From Bacteroidia bacterium (GTDB lineage Bacteria; Bacteroidota; Bacteroidia; NS11-12g; UBA9320), in contig JABDQY010000160.1 in the NCBI GenBank assembly GCA_013042025.1, positions 1-6,708 on the forward strand: 6,708 nt of DNA, given 5' to 3'. A program made the translations under genes and the position numbers. Shown piece after piece: positions 1 to 5,968 of this stretch. The notes beneath the pieces were generated by a model. It was not told the origin of the DNA, made no database searches, and worked only from the letters and a program-made list of their open reading frames with translations. Every line of letters begins with the position of its first letter. Positions within the stretch are counted from its first letter, which is position 1.

Positions 1-104
1 AAGTCCATCAATTCAGAAAAAATATCCGGACTATCTCCAACGAAATCAATTATTTCATTGATAGTTTGTTTGGTATGCGGTTTTGTTACGAGTTGTTGAA
101 GCAA
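1..104 (-). CDS. Hypothetical protein, N-terminal fragment (runs off left edge)
   Basis: An open frame on the minus strand continues through the left edge with protein-like composition. It contains KPHTKQTINEIIDFVGDSPD and then FSELMD, an alternating charged/hydrophobic pattern that suggests a helical protein. From memory it resembles the N-terminus of small HEAT-like hypothetical proteins of Flavobacteriia, but I cannot confirm that. The frame opens after a TGA at 131-129 and contains no ATG. The most plausible start is the TTG at 104-102, which lies 10 nt after the ligase stop codon and would make this the second gene of a ddl operon. The true start could differ, or the gene could begin by reinitiation near the ligase stop. 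About 34 codons are visible. Function unknown. Confidence 0.5.
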   Translation of the reverse strand, partial: MLQQLVTKPHTKQTINEIIDFVGDSPDIFSELMD

Positions 105-114
105 TTCTGGTAGT

Positions 115-1200
115 TTATACGCTAGTAGTCATTTGTTCCTCTTCGTTATAACGATCTATAGCCAATTCAAGAAGCTTGGTAATTAGATTTGAATAAGAGA
201 TACCGGTCTCTTCCCAAAGCTTAGGATACATACTAATGTCCGTAAACCCTGGAATTGTGTTTATTTCATTTACAATTATTTCCTCGTTTTCAGTTACAAA
301 CACATCAATACGTGCCATACCTTCACAGCACAAACATGTATACGCTTTTATAGCTATATCTTGAACTTTTTGTATCACTGTTTGAGGTAAATCTGCTGGT
401 ATCTTAGTTATCGATCCATTCGCATCAATATATTTTGCTTCATACGAATAGAATTCGTGACTATCTTTTACTGTTACTACTTCTCCGGGCAATGAAGCTT
501 TCACATCGCTATTTCCTAAAACCGCACATTCAATTTCACGACCTTTGACATTTTGTTCAATAAGTACCTTACGATCAAACTTGAAAGCGTAGTCAATAGC
601 ATTATCAAACTCTTCCTTTGTGCTTACTTTCGAAATTCCCACTGAAGAACCTAGGTTTGGAGGTTTTACATAAACTGGCATACCTAATACTTCTTTTACG
701 TTCTCAAAGGAGATGTTGTTTTTTTCTGAACTTAAATAGCTTAAAAAATTTGCGTTTGGTATGCCGGAGTCGCGTAATAAACGTTTAGTCACCTCTTTGT
801 CCAAGCAAACAGAAGATGAAAGTACGCCTGGTCCAACAAACGGAATATTGATAATTTTAAACAGTCCTTGAATAGTTCCATCTTCACCACCAGTTCCATG
901 GATGATAGAAAACACAACATCCAAAGTACCAATTGATGCTTGATTTTTTGATTTAAGAATTTGATCCTTCTTACTTCCAGGAATAAGCTGTAACAAGTGC
1001 TCGTTTTCCTTAACAATATCTTCAGACATTAGTTCTTCTTCCGTTTTTAAAAACCAATTGCCTTTTTTAGAAACTCCAATTAGAATGGTTTCAAATTTGT
1101 CTCGATCAACTGCTTTTGCAATGTTTCGTGCTGATCGAATTGAAACCTCATGTTCGGTAGATTTCCCCCCAAATAATATTCCTACTGCTTTACGTGCCAC
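115..1200 (-). CDS. ddl: D-alanine--D-alanine ligase, DdlA type
   Basis: This cytoplasmic ATP-grasp enzyme joins two D-alanines, using ATP, to make the dipeptide that MurF adds to the peptidoglycan precursor. Numbered from the GTG at 1200, the N-terminal domain has GILFGGKSTEHEVS (residues 7-20), including the glutamate that binds the first D-Ala. HGTGGEDGTIQG (101-112) follows, then the ATP-grasp segments KPPNLGSSVGI (179-189) and EQNVKGREIEC (215-225). The omega-loop FYSYEAKY (250-257) has the tyrosine typical of D-Ala rather than D-lactate specificity. RIDVF (297-301) and NEINTIPGFT (311-320) supply metal- and substrate-binding residues. The frame is open back to a GTG at 1251 and has no upstream ATG. 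I chose GTG 1200 because it gives 361 residues, close to E. coli DdlA (364), and starts just before the conserved GILFGG strand. The domain is complete, with no sign of decay. Overall pattern, including the ISMYPKLW tail, is closer to DdlA than to the short DdlB type. Confidence 0.93.
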   Translation of the reverse strand: MARKAVGILFGGKSTEHEVSIRSARNIAKAVDRDKFETILIGVSKKGNWFLKTEEELMSEDIVKENEHLLQLIPGSKKDQILKSKNQASIGTLDVVFSIIHGTGGEDGTIQGLFKIINIPFVGPGVLSSSVCLDKEVTKRLLRDSGIPNANFLSYLSSEKNNISFENVKEVLGMPVYVKPPNLGSSVGISKVSTKEEFDNAIDYAFKFDRKVLIEQNVKGREIECAVLGNSDVKASLPGEVVTVKDSHEFYSYEAKYIDANGSITKIPADLPQTVIQKVQDIAIKAYTCLCCEGMARIDVFVTENEEIIVNEINTIPGFTDISMYPKLWEETGISYSNLITKLLELAIDRYNEEEQMTTSV

Positions 1201-1272
1201 TGTTTGTAATTTGGTTGCGAAGTTAGGTATAGCTTCAAATAGGTTATACACTACTTGTACCTAATTGGAAGA

Positions 1273-1284
1273 TATTGGCCAATA
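1273..1284. promoter_or_regulatory. 12-bp perfect palindrome, possible operator
   Basis: TATTGGCCAATA reads the same on both strands. It lies in the divergent intergenic region, about 73 nt upstream of the chosen ligase start and 134 nt upstream of the GCS2-CBS gene. A symmetric site there could bind a dimeric regulator, but nothing in the window identifies one. A palindrome of this length could also occur by chance. No clear TAnnTTTG promoter for the ligase gene was found in this interval. Confidence 0.25.
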
Positions 1285-1365
1285 AAATAGCGTTAGAGTA
1301 CATTATGGGTTAGACTTATTTTTTAGGTTGTTCTAAAAGTAACTTCAAATTTCTTTTAAACCAGG

Positions 1366-1398
1366 TTTGTAACATTGGATAAAAAAATACTAATTTAG
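1366..1398 (+). promoter_or_regulatory. Weak candidate promoter for the GCS2-CBS operon
   Basis: A TTTG at 1366-1369 and TAATTTAG at 1391-1398 resemble the Bacteroidota primary-sigma elements TTTG and TAnnTTTG. The second has one mismatch in its fixed positions, and the 21-nt spacer is slightly long. The start ATG at 1418 follows 19 nt later. A short inverted repeat (TTTAG 1394-1398, CTAAA 1406-1410) overlaps the second element. No Shine-Dalgarno sequence precedes the ATG, which is normal for this phylum. Confidence 0.25.
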
Positions 1399-1417
1399 CA
1401 TTAAACTAAAGTTATTC

Positions 1418-3310
1418 ATGGGAATTCAATCAAAAGAGAACTTTTCTGATACCGAGGCCAAAAAACGTTACACTCGCCTATTATTGAATGACATTAAAGC
1501 ATTGCAACGAATGCTCGATGAGGGCTTAATTGAAGCAGGTATTACACGTATAGGAGCTGAACAAGAATTATGCTTAGTAGATAGCCACTTCTCTCCTAAA
1601 ATGAATAATATGGAGGTGCTTGAAGCTATAAACGACCCTCATTTTGTTCCAGAAATTGCCAAATTCAATATTGAAGCGAATCTTGATCCACAAGAATTTG
1701 ATGAAGACTGTTTTGTTCGGATGGAAAAGCAGCTGAGAGATTTAATGACTTTAGCTCAAAAAGTAACAGCAGAGAAAAATACGCATATTGTGATGACAGG
1801 GATTTTGCCTACCCTAAGAAAAGAGCACTTAAGTTTTGACCATATGACTCCTAATCCACGCTATAAGGCGTTGGATGATGTTATGAAAAAGGCTAGGGGA
1901 AGTGACTTTGAGTTAAACATTCTTGGTGTAGATGAGCTAATTACGAGTCATCCCAACATCTTATTCGAAGCATGCAACACAAGCTTTCAGGTACATATGC
2001 AGATAAGTCCTGAAGAGTTTACTGTAAAATACAATTGGTCTCAAATGCTCGCTGGACCAATATTGGCTGCATGTGCTAATTCGCCTCTTTTATTGGGAAG
2101 GCGATTATGGAAAGAAACTCGAATTGCATTGTTCCAACAAAGTGTTGATACAAGAACATCAACCAATATAAAAAGAGAACAAGAACCTCGTGTAACCTTT
2201 GGTAATTGCTGGTTAGAAGGCACAGTAATAGACTTATATAAGGATAATATTAGTCGCTTTAATCTGCTTTTTGCAACTGGCGAACAAGAAGATTCAATTA
2301 AGGAATTGGATGAAGGAAGAATACCTAAACTTCAAGCTCTAAACTTACATAATGGAACAGTTTACAAATGGAATAGAGCATGTTATGGTGTAGGAGGTGG
2401 CAAACCACATTTACGTATTGAAAATCGATATATTCCTTCTGGTCCAACGATAAAAGATGAAATTGCAAATGCGGCGGTTTGGCTAGGGGCAATGTATGCT
2501 ATGCCTGAAGAGTATCGAAAACTCTCAGAAATGGTAAAGTTTGAGGATGCACGCTATAACTTTTATAATGCATGCAGAAATGGTTTGGATTGTCAATTTA
2601 AATGGTTTGGAAAAACTATTAGTGCCGAGAATTTATTAATCGAAGTAATTATACCTATGGCTAGAAAGGGGCTACTTAAAGGTGGTGTTTCTAAGGCATC
2701 AGTTGAAGAGTTAATAGGTATTGTAGAGGACAGAGTAGCTTTAAATAGAAATGGTTCGAAGTGGATTCTTAAGAATTTTAGTACGCTTCTTGAAGGGTCA
2801 ACCGCAAATGAAGCGAGTAGAAATATAACGGAAGCAATTTACTATAATCAAATGTCGTCTAAACCCGTACATGAATGGGGAGATGTTAATCTGGAGAAAG
2901 ATTATGCCAGAAAGCACTTTAGTAAGGCTCGGGACATCATGGAGACTCAGTTGTACATCGCTAAAGAAAATGATATTGTTGAACTTGCTATTAATTTAAT
3001 GGACTGGAAAAATATTAGAAGTGTTCCAGTAGAGAACAGTAAAAACGAACTGGTTGGACTGATAACAGCAAAAGAATTATTGAAATACCTCACCTTACCT
3101 GATGAAAAGAAAGCGGATTCGATAAAAGAAATAATGACCACAGATTATTTGACTATTTCTCCTAACGCAACAACAGAAGAAGTTGTAAATTTGATGGCAG
3201 AAAATAGGTCGTCTTGTGTGTTAGTTACAGAAGGCAATCATTTAGCCGGATTAATAAGCGAAAGTGATGTAGTTCAGGTTGCAAAACTGGTAAATATTTT
3301 TAGAAAATAG
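1418..3310 (+). CDS. GCS2-family carboxylate-amine ligase with tandem CBS domains
   Basis: The first ~480 residues match the glutamate-cysteine ligase family 2 (GCS2) fold, whose members use ATP to join a carboxylate to an amine. Visible hallmarks are RIGAEQELCLVD (residues 44-55, with metal-binding type glutamates 48 and 50), FNIEANLDP (83-91), the core segment NTSFQVHMQI (187-196) and LRIENRYIPSGPT (332-344) with its Arg-Glu-Arg cluster. Two CBS units follow at about 505-560 and 569-627, each with the HPV-like and GLI(T/S)xx(D/E) endings (LVGLITAKEL, LAGLISESDV). CBS pairs usually bind adenine nucleotides and regulate the attached enzyme. Family members include true gamma-glutamylcysteine synthetases, EgtA-like and YbdK-like enzymes, and a broader amidoligase set discussed in comparative genomics. 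The sequence does not fix the substrate, so I give no gene symbol. It is the first gene of a two-gene operon, and its stop overlaps the next start by one base. No membrane segment or signal peptide is seen, so it should be cytoplasmic. Start ATG is well placed. Confidence 0.88.
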   Translation: MGIQSKENFSDTEAKKRYTRLLLNDIKALQRMLDEGLIEAGITRIGAEQELCLVDSHFSPKMNNMEVLEAINDPHFVPEIAKFNIEANLDPQEFDEDCFVRMEKQLRDLMTLAQKVTAEKNTHIVMTGILPTLRKEHLSFDHMTPNPRYKALDDVMKKARGSDFELNILGVDELITSHPNILFEACNTSFQVHMQISPEEFTVKYNWSQMLAGPILAACANSPLLLGRRLWKETRIALFQQSVDTRTSTNIKREQEPRVTFGNCWLEGTVIDLYKDNISRFNLLFATGEQEDSIKELDEGRIPKLQALNLHNGTVYKWNRACYGVGGGKPHLRIENRYIPSGPTIKDEIANAAVWLGAMYAMPEEYRKLSEMVKFEDARYNFYNACRNGLDCQFKWFGKTISAENLLIEVIIPMARKGLLKGGVSKASVEELIGIVEDRVALNRNGSKWILKNFSTLLEGSTANEASRNITEAIYYNQMSSKPVHEWGDVNLEKDYARKHFSKARDIMETQLYIAKENDIVELAINLMDWKNIRSVPVENSKNELVGLITAKELLKYLTLPDEKKADSIKEIMTTDYLTISPNATTEEVVNLMAENRSSCVLVTEGNHLAGLISESDVVQVAKLVNIFRK

Positions 3311-4227
3311 TGGAGAGAATAATTGGTGAAATTACGGGTGATGGGGAAGGACCATTACTCATATTTATAGGAGGAATACACGGCAACGAGACAACTGGAA
3401 TCTCAGCTCTTGAAAAAGTATTTAATGAATTTAGCTTCGGAACCACACAAGTGAAAGGCCGAGCTATTGCTTTGCGTGGAAATTTAGAAGCAATAAGACA
3501 AAATATCCGCTATCTCTCTATGGATTTAAACCGAATTTGGGATGTAAAACATTTTAAACGAGCAAATGATTACCATGCTGCTGAAGTATATGAACTCCTA
3601 GAATTACGAAGAATTATTGAAAAAGAATTGAAAGGAGATTTTAGTAGGGCATACTTAATTGACTTGCACACAACCTCTGCACCAACAATTCCGTTTTTGG
3701 TGACAAAAGATACTCCAGATAATATAAGTTTTGTCGAAAATTTAGATGTTCCATATGTTACTGGTTTAATTGGTTATTTAGATGGAACAATGTTGGGTTG
3801 GATGTGTGAAAAAGGACATTGCGGTATGGCCTTTGAATCTGGGCAACATCATAGTAGAGTTAGCATCATTAAGCACGAAGCCTTTGTTGTACTAAGTATG
3901 TTTTATTCCGGATTTATGCCAGATCTTTCGGACAGCTTGGTAAGTGAACTTCACGAAATATTGGATGATGAATTGAAGCCGAAGCACAATCATTTTGAGC
4001 TGATTAAGCGATATAAAATCGATGAAGAAGAAGAATTTAAAATGGAAGCAGGTTTTTCAAATTTTCAAAAAATAATTAAGAGTGAAGTGCTTGCAAAAAA
4101 CAAACATGGTGACATTGTTTCAGATGTAAACGGAAATATCTTTATGCCGTTGTATCAAAGTAAAGGTGATGATGGGTTCTTTATCATTAAGCCTTGTGAG
4201 GTAAGAAAACCAGTTGCTGCTTCTTAG
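3310..4227 (+). CDS. Aspartoacylase/succinylglutamate desuccinylase-like zinc hydrolase
   Basis: This is a zinc-dependent amidohydrolase of the AstE/AspA family (M14-like fold). Members cleave N-acyl groups from amino acids such as N-acetylaspartate or N-succinylglutamate, and related members act as peptidases. Key residues are present: GGIHGNE (21-27) supplies zinc ligands His24 and Glu27, RYLSMDLNR (67-75) matches the aspartoacylase substrate-binding arginine and DLNR motif, and DLHTTS (118-123) supplies the third zinc ligand His120. AFESGQH (174-180) carries Glu176, at the position of the catalytic glutamate. A C-terminal beta-rich part ends with GFFIIKP. The length of 305 is normal for the family. 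The RYxxxDLNRIWD pattern looks more like aspartoacylase than a generic carboxypeptidase. Translation starts at a GTG sharing a base with the preceding TAG, implying coupled translation with the GCS2-CBS ligase. The 3' end overlaps the opposing gene by 4 bp. It may act on the product or precursor of the ligase. Substrate unknown. Confidence 0.87.
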   Translation: MERIIGEITGDGEGPLLIFIGGIHGNETTGISALEKVFNEFSFGTTQVKGRAIALRGNLEAIRQNIRYLSMDLNRIWDVKHFKRANDYHAAEVYELLELRRIIEKELKGDFSRAYLIDLHTTSAPTIPFLVTKDTPDNISFVENLDVPYVTGLIGYLDGTMLGWMCEKGHCGMAFESGQHHSRVSIIKHEAFVVLSMFYSGFMPDLSDSLVSELHEILDDELKPKHNHFELIKRYKIDEEEEFKMEAGFSNFQKIIKSEVLAKNKHGDIVSDVNGNIFMPLYQSKGDDGFFIIKPCEVRKPVAAS

Positions 4228-5342
4228 GCAATATTTTGCCTTCGAATACTTTCTTTTTCTATAATATTTGCTACAGACCTAAACTCAGTTCGAATAATGG
4301 GCCAATTGTCTGGATATCGGCTAAACAATTCAAAAATCTTTTTAGCATGCTTATTCAGTGCGTCTGTTATGGATGCATTGGAAACAGAAGGTGTACATGC
4401 AATGCCAATATTTTTACCAATGATTGAAAGTCCTTGTTGTTTCGCAGCTTCTGCAGCGTGTTCGTATCTACTTAAGAGTTTATAGGTCTTAGCGTAGCGA
4501 CCAAGATTAAGCGGATTGTCCTCGTCTGTTTGAGAAAGCACCTTAGGTTTAGTTCTACTTAGGTCTTTTAAATGAGTAGGAGTGAGCGTAATTTTGCTTT
4601 CACCTTGTATTAATGCAAGGTTTAGTTCAATTTGGACATGCTTTTCTAAGTTCTCTTCTAGTTGCTCAAAAGATTGATTGTAGTTTTTTAAATCTTCAAT
4701 AAACGCTTTTGACAAGCGGATGGTAACACCATATTTCGTTTGCAGCTTGTTTACAATGAGTTGAATGAATTGTGTTACCGCAATTTCAAAGTTTTTACTT
4801 TGGTAATCCAGTTGCTGCTTGTAGGTATGTACTTCAGACTTAATGAGTTCATTGGATTTAGCCAATTGTTGTAGAATGGTTTTGTCGGATTCCTTCTGTG
4901 AAAGTATTGCTGATAGAAAACCTCGAACACAATGTTCCAATAGCTTTTTTTCACCAGCCATTAAATGTTTGTTTTTGGATAAACCAAAAGGTTTAAACTG
5001 AATGAGAAAGAACAGCATAGCGTCTTCAGATTGAATCCCTTTTAAAAAGAGAAAATCACGATCCAGTTCCATCTCCAATAGTGTTTGTCCAAGTTGCTTT
5101 GAATTGCTAAAAGGAGTCTCTGATTTGGCATACCAACCCGTTGTTGCTTTTTCGATAAATGACCCAAGAGTAGGAGGTGTTTTTTTAGTGTATTCTCCCT
5201 GCTCTGTTTCTACATGAATAGCATCATTGGTAAGCTTAGAAATGCAGTAAATTTCTTGAGCCTGAGGAAGTGCATCTCGTATAAAACGAACTGCAAGTTC
5301 CTGTGATGGTATAGCACTGCTTAATAACACTGTTAAGTACAA
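4224..5342 (-). CDS. Hypothetical protein with GAF-like, coiled-coil and sigma-54-activator-lid-like segments
   Basis: I do not recognise a named family. Residues about 10-148 have the alternating strand/helix layout of a GAF-like domain. Residues 150-185 (SQKESDKTILQQLAK onward) look like a helical linker or coiled coil. Residues about 208-258 (IRLSKAFIEDLKNY, EQLEENLEKHVQIEL, ITLTPTHL) resemble the helical lid after the AAA+ core of NtrC-type activators, with its NVRELEN-like helix and ITPEHL end. The ATPase core itself, with its Walker motifs and GAFTGA, is absent. A distinct C-terminal segment follows (278-355; LGRYAKTYKLLSRYEHAAEA, IGKNIGIACTPSVSNASI). No signal peptide is clear, though residues 3-10 are hydrophobic. 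The frame has no ATG near its beginning. TTG 5342 is used here, but it lies inside a TAnnTTTG element, so GTG 5330 may be the real start. It is divergent from the 146-residue gene. A regulatory or signalling role is only an inference. Confidence 0.75.
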   Translation of the reverse strand: MYLTVLLSSAIPSQELAVRFIRDALPQAQEIYCISKLTNDAIHVETEQGEYTKKTPPTLGSFIEKATTGWYAKSETPFSNSKQLGQTLLEMELDRDFLFLKGIQSEDAMLFFLIQFKPFGLSKNKHLMAGEKKLLEHCVRGFLSAILSQKESDKTILQQLAKSNELIKSEVHTYKQQLDYQSKNFEIAVTQFIQLIVNKLQTKYGVTIRLSKAFIEDLKNYNQSFEQLEENLEKHVQIELNLALIQGESKITLTPTHLKDLSRTKPKVLSQTDEDNPLNLGRYAKTYKLLSRYEHAAEAAKQQGLSIIGKNIGIACTPSVSNASITDALNKHAKKIFELFSRYPDNWPIIRTEFRSVANIIEKESIRRQNIA

Positions 5343-5347
5343 AAATA
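5340..5347 (-). promoter_or_regulatory. TAnnTTTG element at the start of the 372-residue gene
   Basis: On the minus strand this reads TATTTTTG, an exact match to the Bacteroidota -7 consensus TAnnTTTG. Its last three bases are the TTG that opens the longest reading frame. If the element is used, transcription would begin a few bases inside that frame, and translation would have to start at GTG 5330 or later, nearly leaderless. No TTTG was found at the usual upstream distance, so the match may be fortuitous in AT-rich DNA. Confidence 0.3.
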
Positions 5348-5352
5348 TATAA

Positions 5353-5424
5353 TTAAGTAAATAATTAAGTGTAATTAAGTGTTTAATTTAACTTAATTCA
5401 AGTGATTTTAAGGTGTTTTAAGTG
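5353..5424 (+). repeat. Cluster of TTAAGTG-like heptamers in a divergent promoter region
   Basis: TTAAGT occurs at 5353, 5365, 5375 and 5418, with related forms at 5398 (TCAAGTG) and 5408 (TTAAGGT). An inverted copy, ACTTAATT, lies at 5391-5398. A further TTAAGT at 5333 lies inside the neighbouring gene. The longer unit AATTAAGT is exact at 5351-5358, 5363-5370 and 5373-5380. Steps of 10 bp occur between 5365 and 5375 and between 5398, 5408 and 5418, which would put those copies on one face of the helix. The cluster lies between the divergent 372- and 146-residue genes. It could be a multi-site operator, a curved AT-rich segment, or slippage-generated sequence. Confidence 0.5.
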
Positions 5425-5469
5425 GTGAAGAAATAGCTTAATACGCTGATAATAAGTTAAATCTGAGTA

Positions 5470-5477
5470 TACTTTTG
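5470..5477 (+). promoter_or_regulatory. Candidate -7 promoter element for the 146-residue gene
   Basis: TACTTTTG exactly matches the Bacteroidota primary-sigma consensus TAnnTTTG and lies 24 nt before the ATG at 5502. This would predict a short leader of roughly 15-20 nt. I see no good TTTG about 19 nt upstream. The leader (AGTTAATCGTTAGTTAAA) is AT-rich with no Shine-Dalgarno sequence, as usual for the phylum. Confidence 0.45.
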
Positions 5478-5501
5478 TTGTAAAGTTAATCGTTAGTTAA
5501 A

Positions 5502-5942
5502 ATGTATAATCAAATAGAATTAAGTCGTATGAATGTAGTTAAAGGTATGGAAGCTGTGTTATTATTAGAGTTGGTAAGAACAGTAAGAATGAGTTTTTTG
5601 AGTTTTAGTCGAGATCCGGAAAGTCAATTGTTATGGGAAAATCAAGTGGTTTATTTTAAAAAACTTGTGCATTTTTATATGCTGGATTTGGACATTAAAG
5701 AGTTCAAAGATTTAAGACTTCCCAGTGAGAAAAAAGGGAAGGTAAAGCAACCAAAAACAAGAAGTAAAAAACAGCCTATCAAACCTCGATTTAGATCCGG
5801 AGGTAAGCAGCTTCAATTGTTCTTTATTAAAACATCAAAGCAACTCGCTTTAGGTGCCCTTCTGATAGTGGAAAAAGGAGTAAAAGGAGCGGAGTCTATA
5901 CTCTTTAAAGAAACAAAGGAGTTTGAAAACAGGTTCCGTTGA
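5502..5942 (+). CDS. Hypothetical small basic protein
   Basis: I do not recognise this 146-residue protein. The N-terminal half (about 10-72) looks helical, with a hydrophobic stretch GMEAVLLLELVRTVRMSFL (15-33) broken by charges, so it is not a convincing membrane helix. The middle (76-103) is a lysine/arginine/proline-rich linker (KGKVKQPKTRSKKQPIKPR) that could bind nucleic acid or simply be disordered. The C-terminal half has a short hydrophobic segment, LALGALLIVE (115-124), followed by a charged tail. The ATG at 5502 follows a TAnnTTTG element by 24 nt, which favours this start over the in-frame ATG at 5529. The gene is divergent from the 372-residue gene and ends 26 nt from the convergent surface-protein gene. 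Its coherent reading frame and promoter support a real gene. Function unknown. Confidence 0.65.
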   Translation: MYNQIELSRMNVVKGMEAVLLLELVRTVRMSFLSFSRDPESQLLWENQVVYFKKLVHFYMLDLDIKEFKDLRLPSEKKGKVKQPKTRSKKQPIKPRFRSGGKQLQLFFIKTSKQLALGALLIVEKGVKGAESILFKETKEFENRFR

Positions 5943-5968
5943 GTCGGCTATTGTCTCTTTAAGAAAAG

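Noticed and set aside
789..1016. Minus-strand 75-codon open frame
   Set aside because: It lies entirely inside the D-Ala-D-Ala ligase gene in another frame on the same strand, and its peptide has no recognisable motif.
1027..1029. First in-frame ATG (before SEDIVKENE) as the ligase start
   Set aside because: It would delete the conserved GGKSTEHEVS substrate-binding segment, so a GTG start upstream is required.
1058..1264. Plus-strand 68-codon open frame upstream of the GCS2-CBS gene
   Set aside because: It is antisense to the conserved N-terminus of the ligase (GGKSTEHEVS region), so it is a shadow.
2041..2223. Minus-strand open frame inside the GCS2 domain
   Set aside because: It is antisense to well-conserved GCS2 sequence, with no promoter or protein-like motif.
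2947..3141. Minus-strand open frame across the CBS domains
   Set aside because: It is a shadow of the CBS-coding sequence; its apparent hydrophobicity is a reverse-complement effect.
4236..4485. Two overlapping plus-strand short open frames
   Set aside because: Both are antisense to the C-terminal domain of the 372-residue gene, which has the more coherent, longer frame.
5943..5968. Bidirectional terminator between the convergent genes
   Set aside because: The 26-bp gap has only short, poorly matched self-complementarity and no stem followed by a T run.
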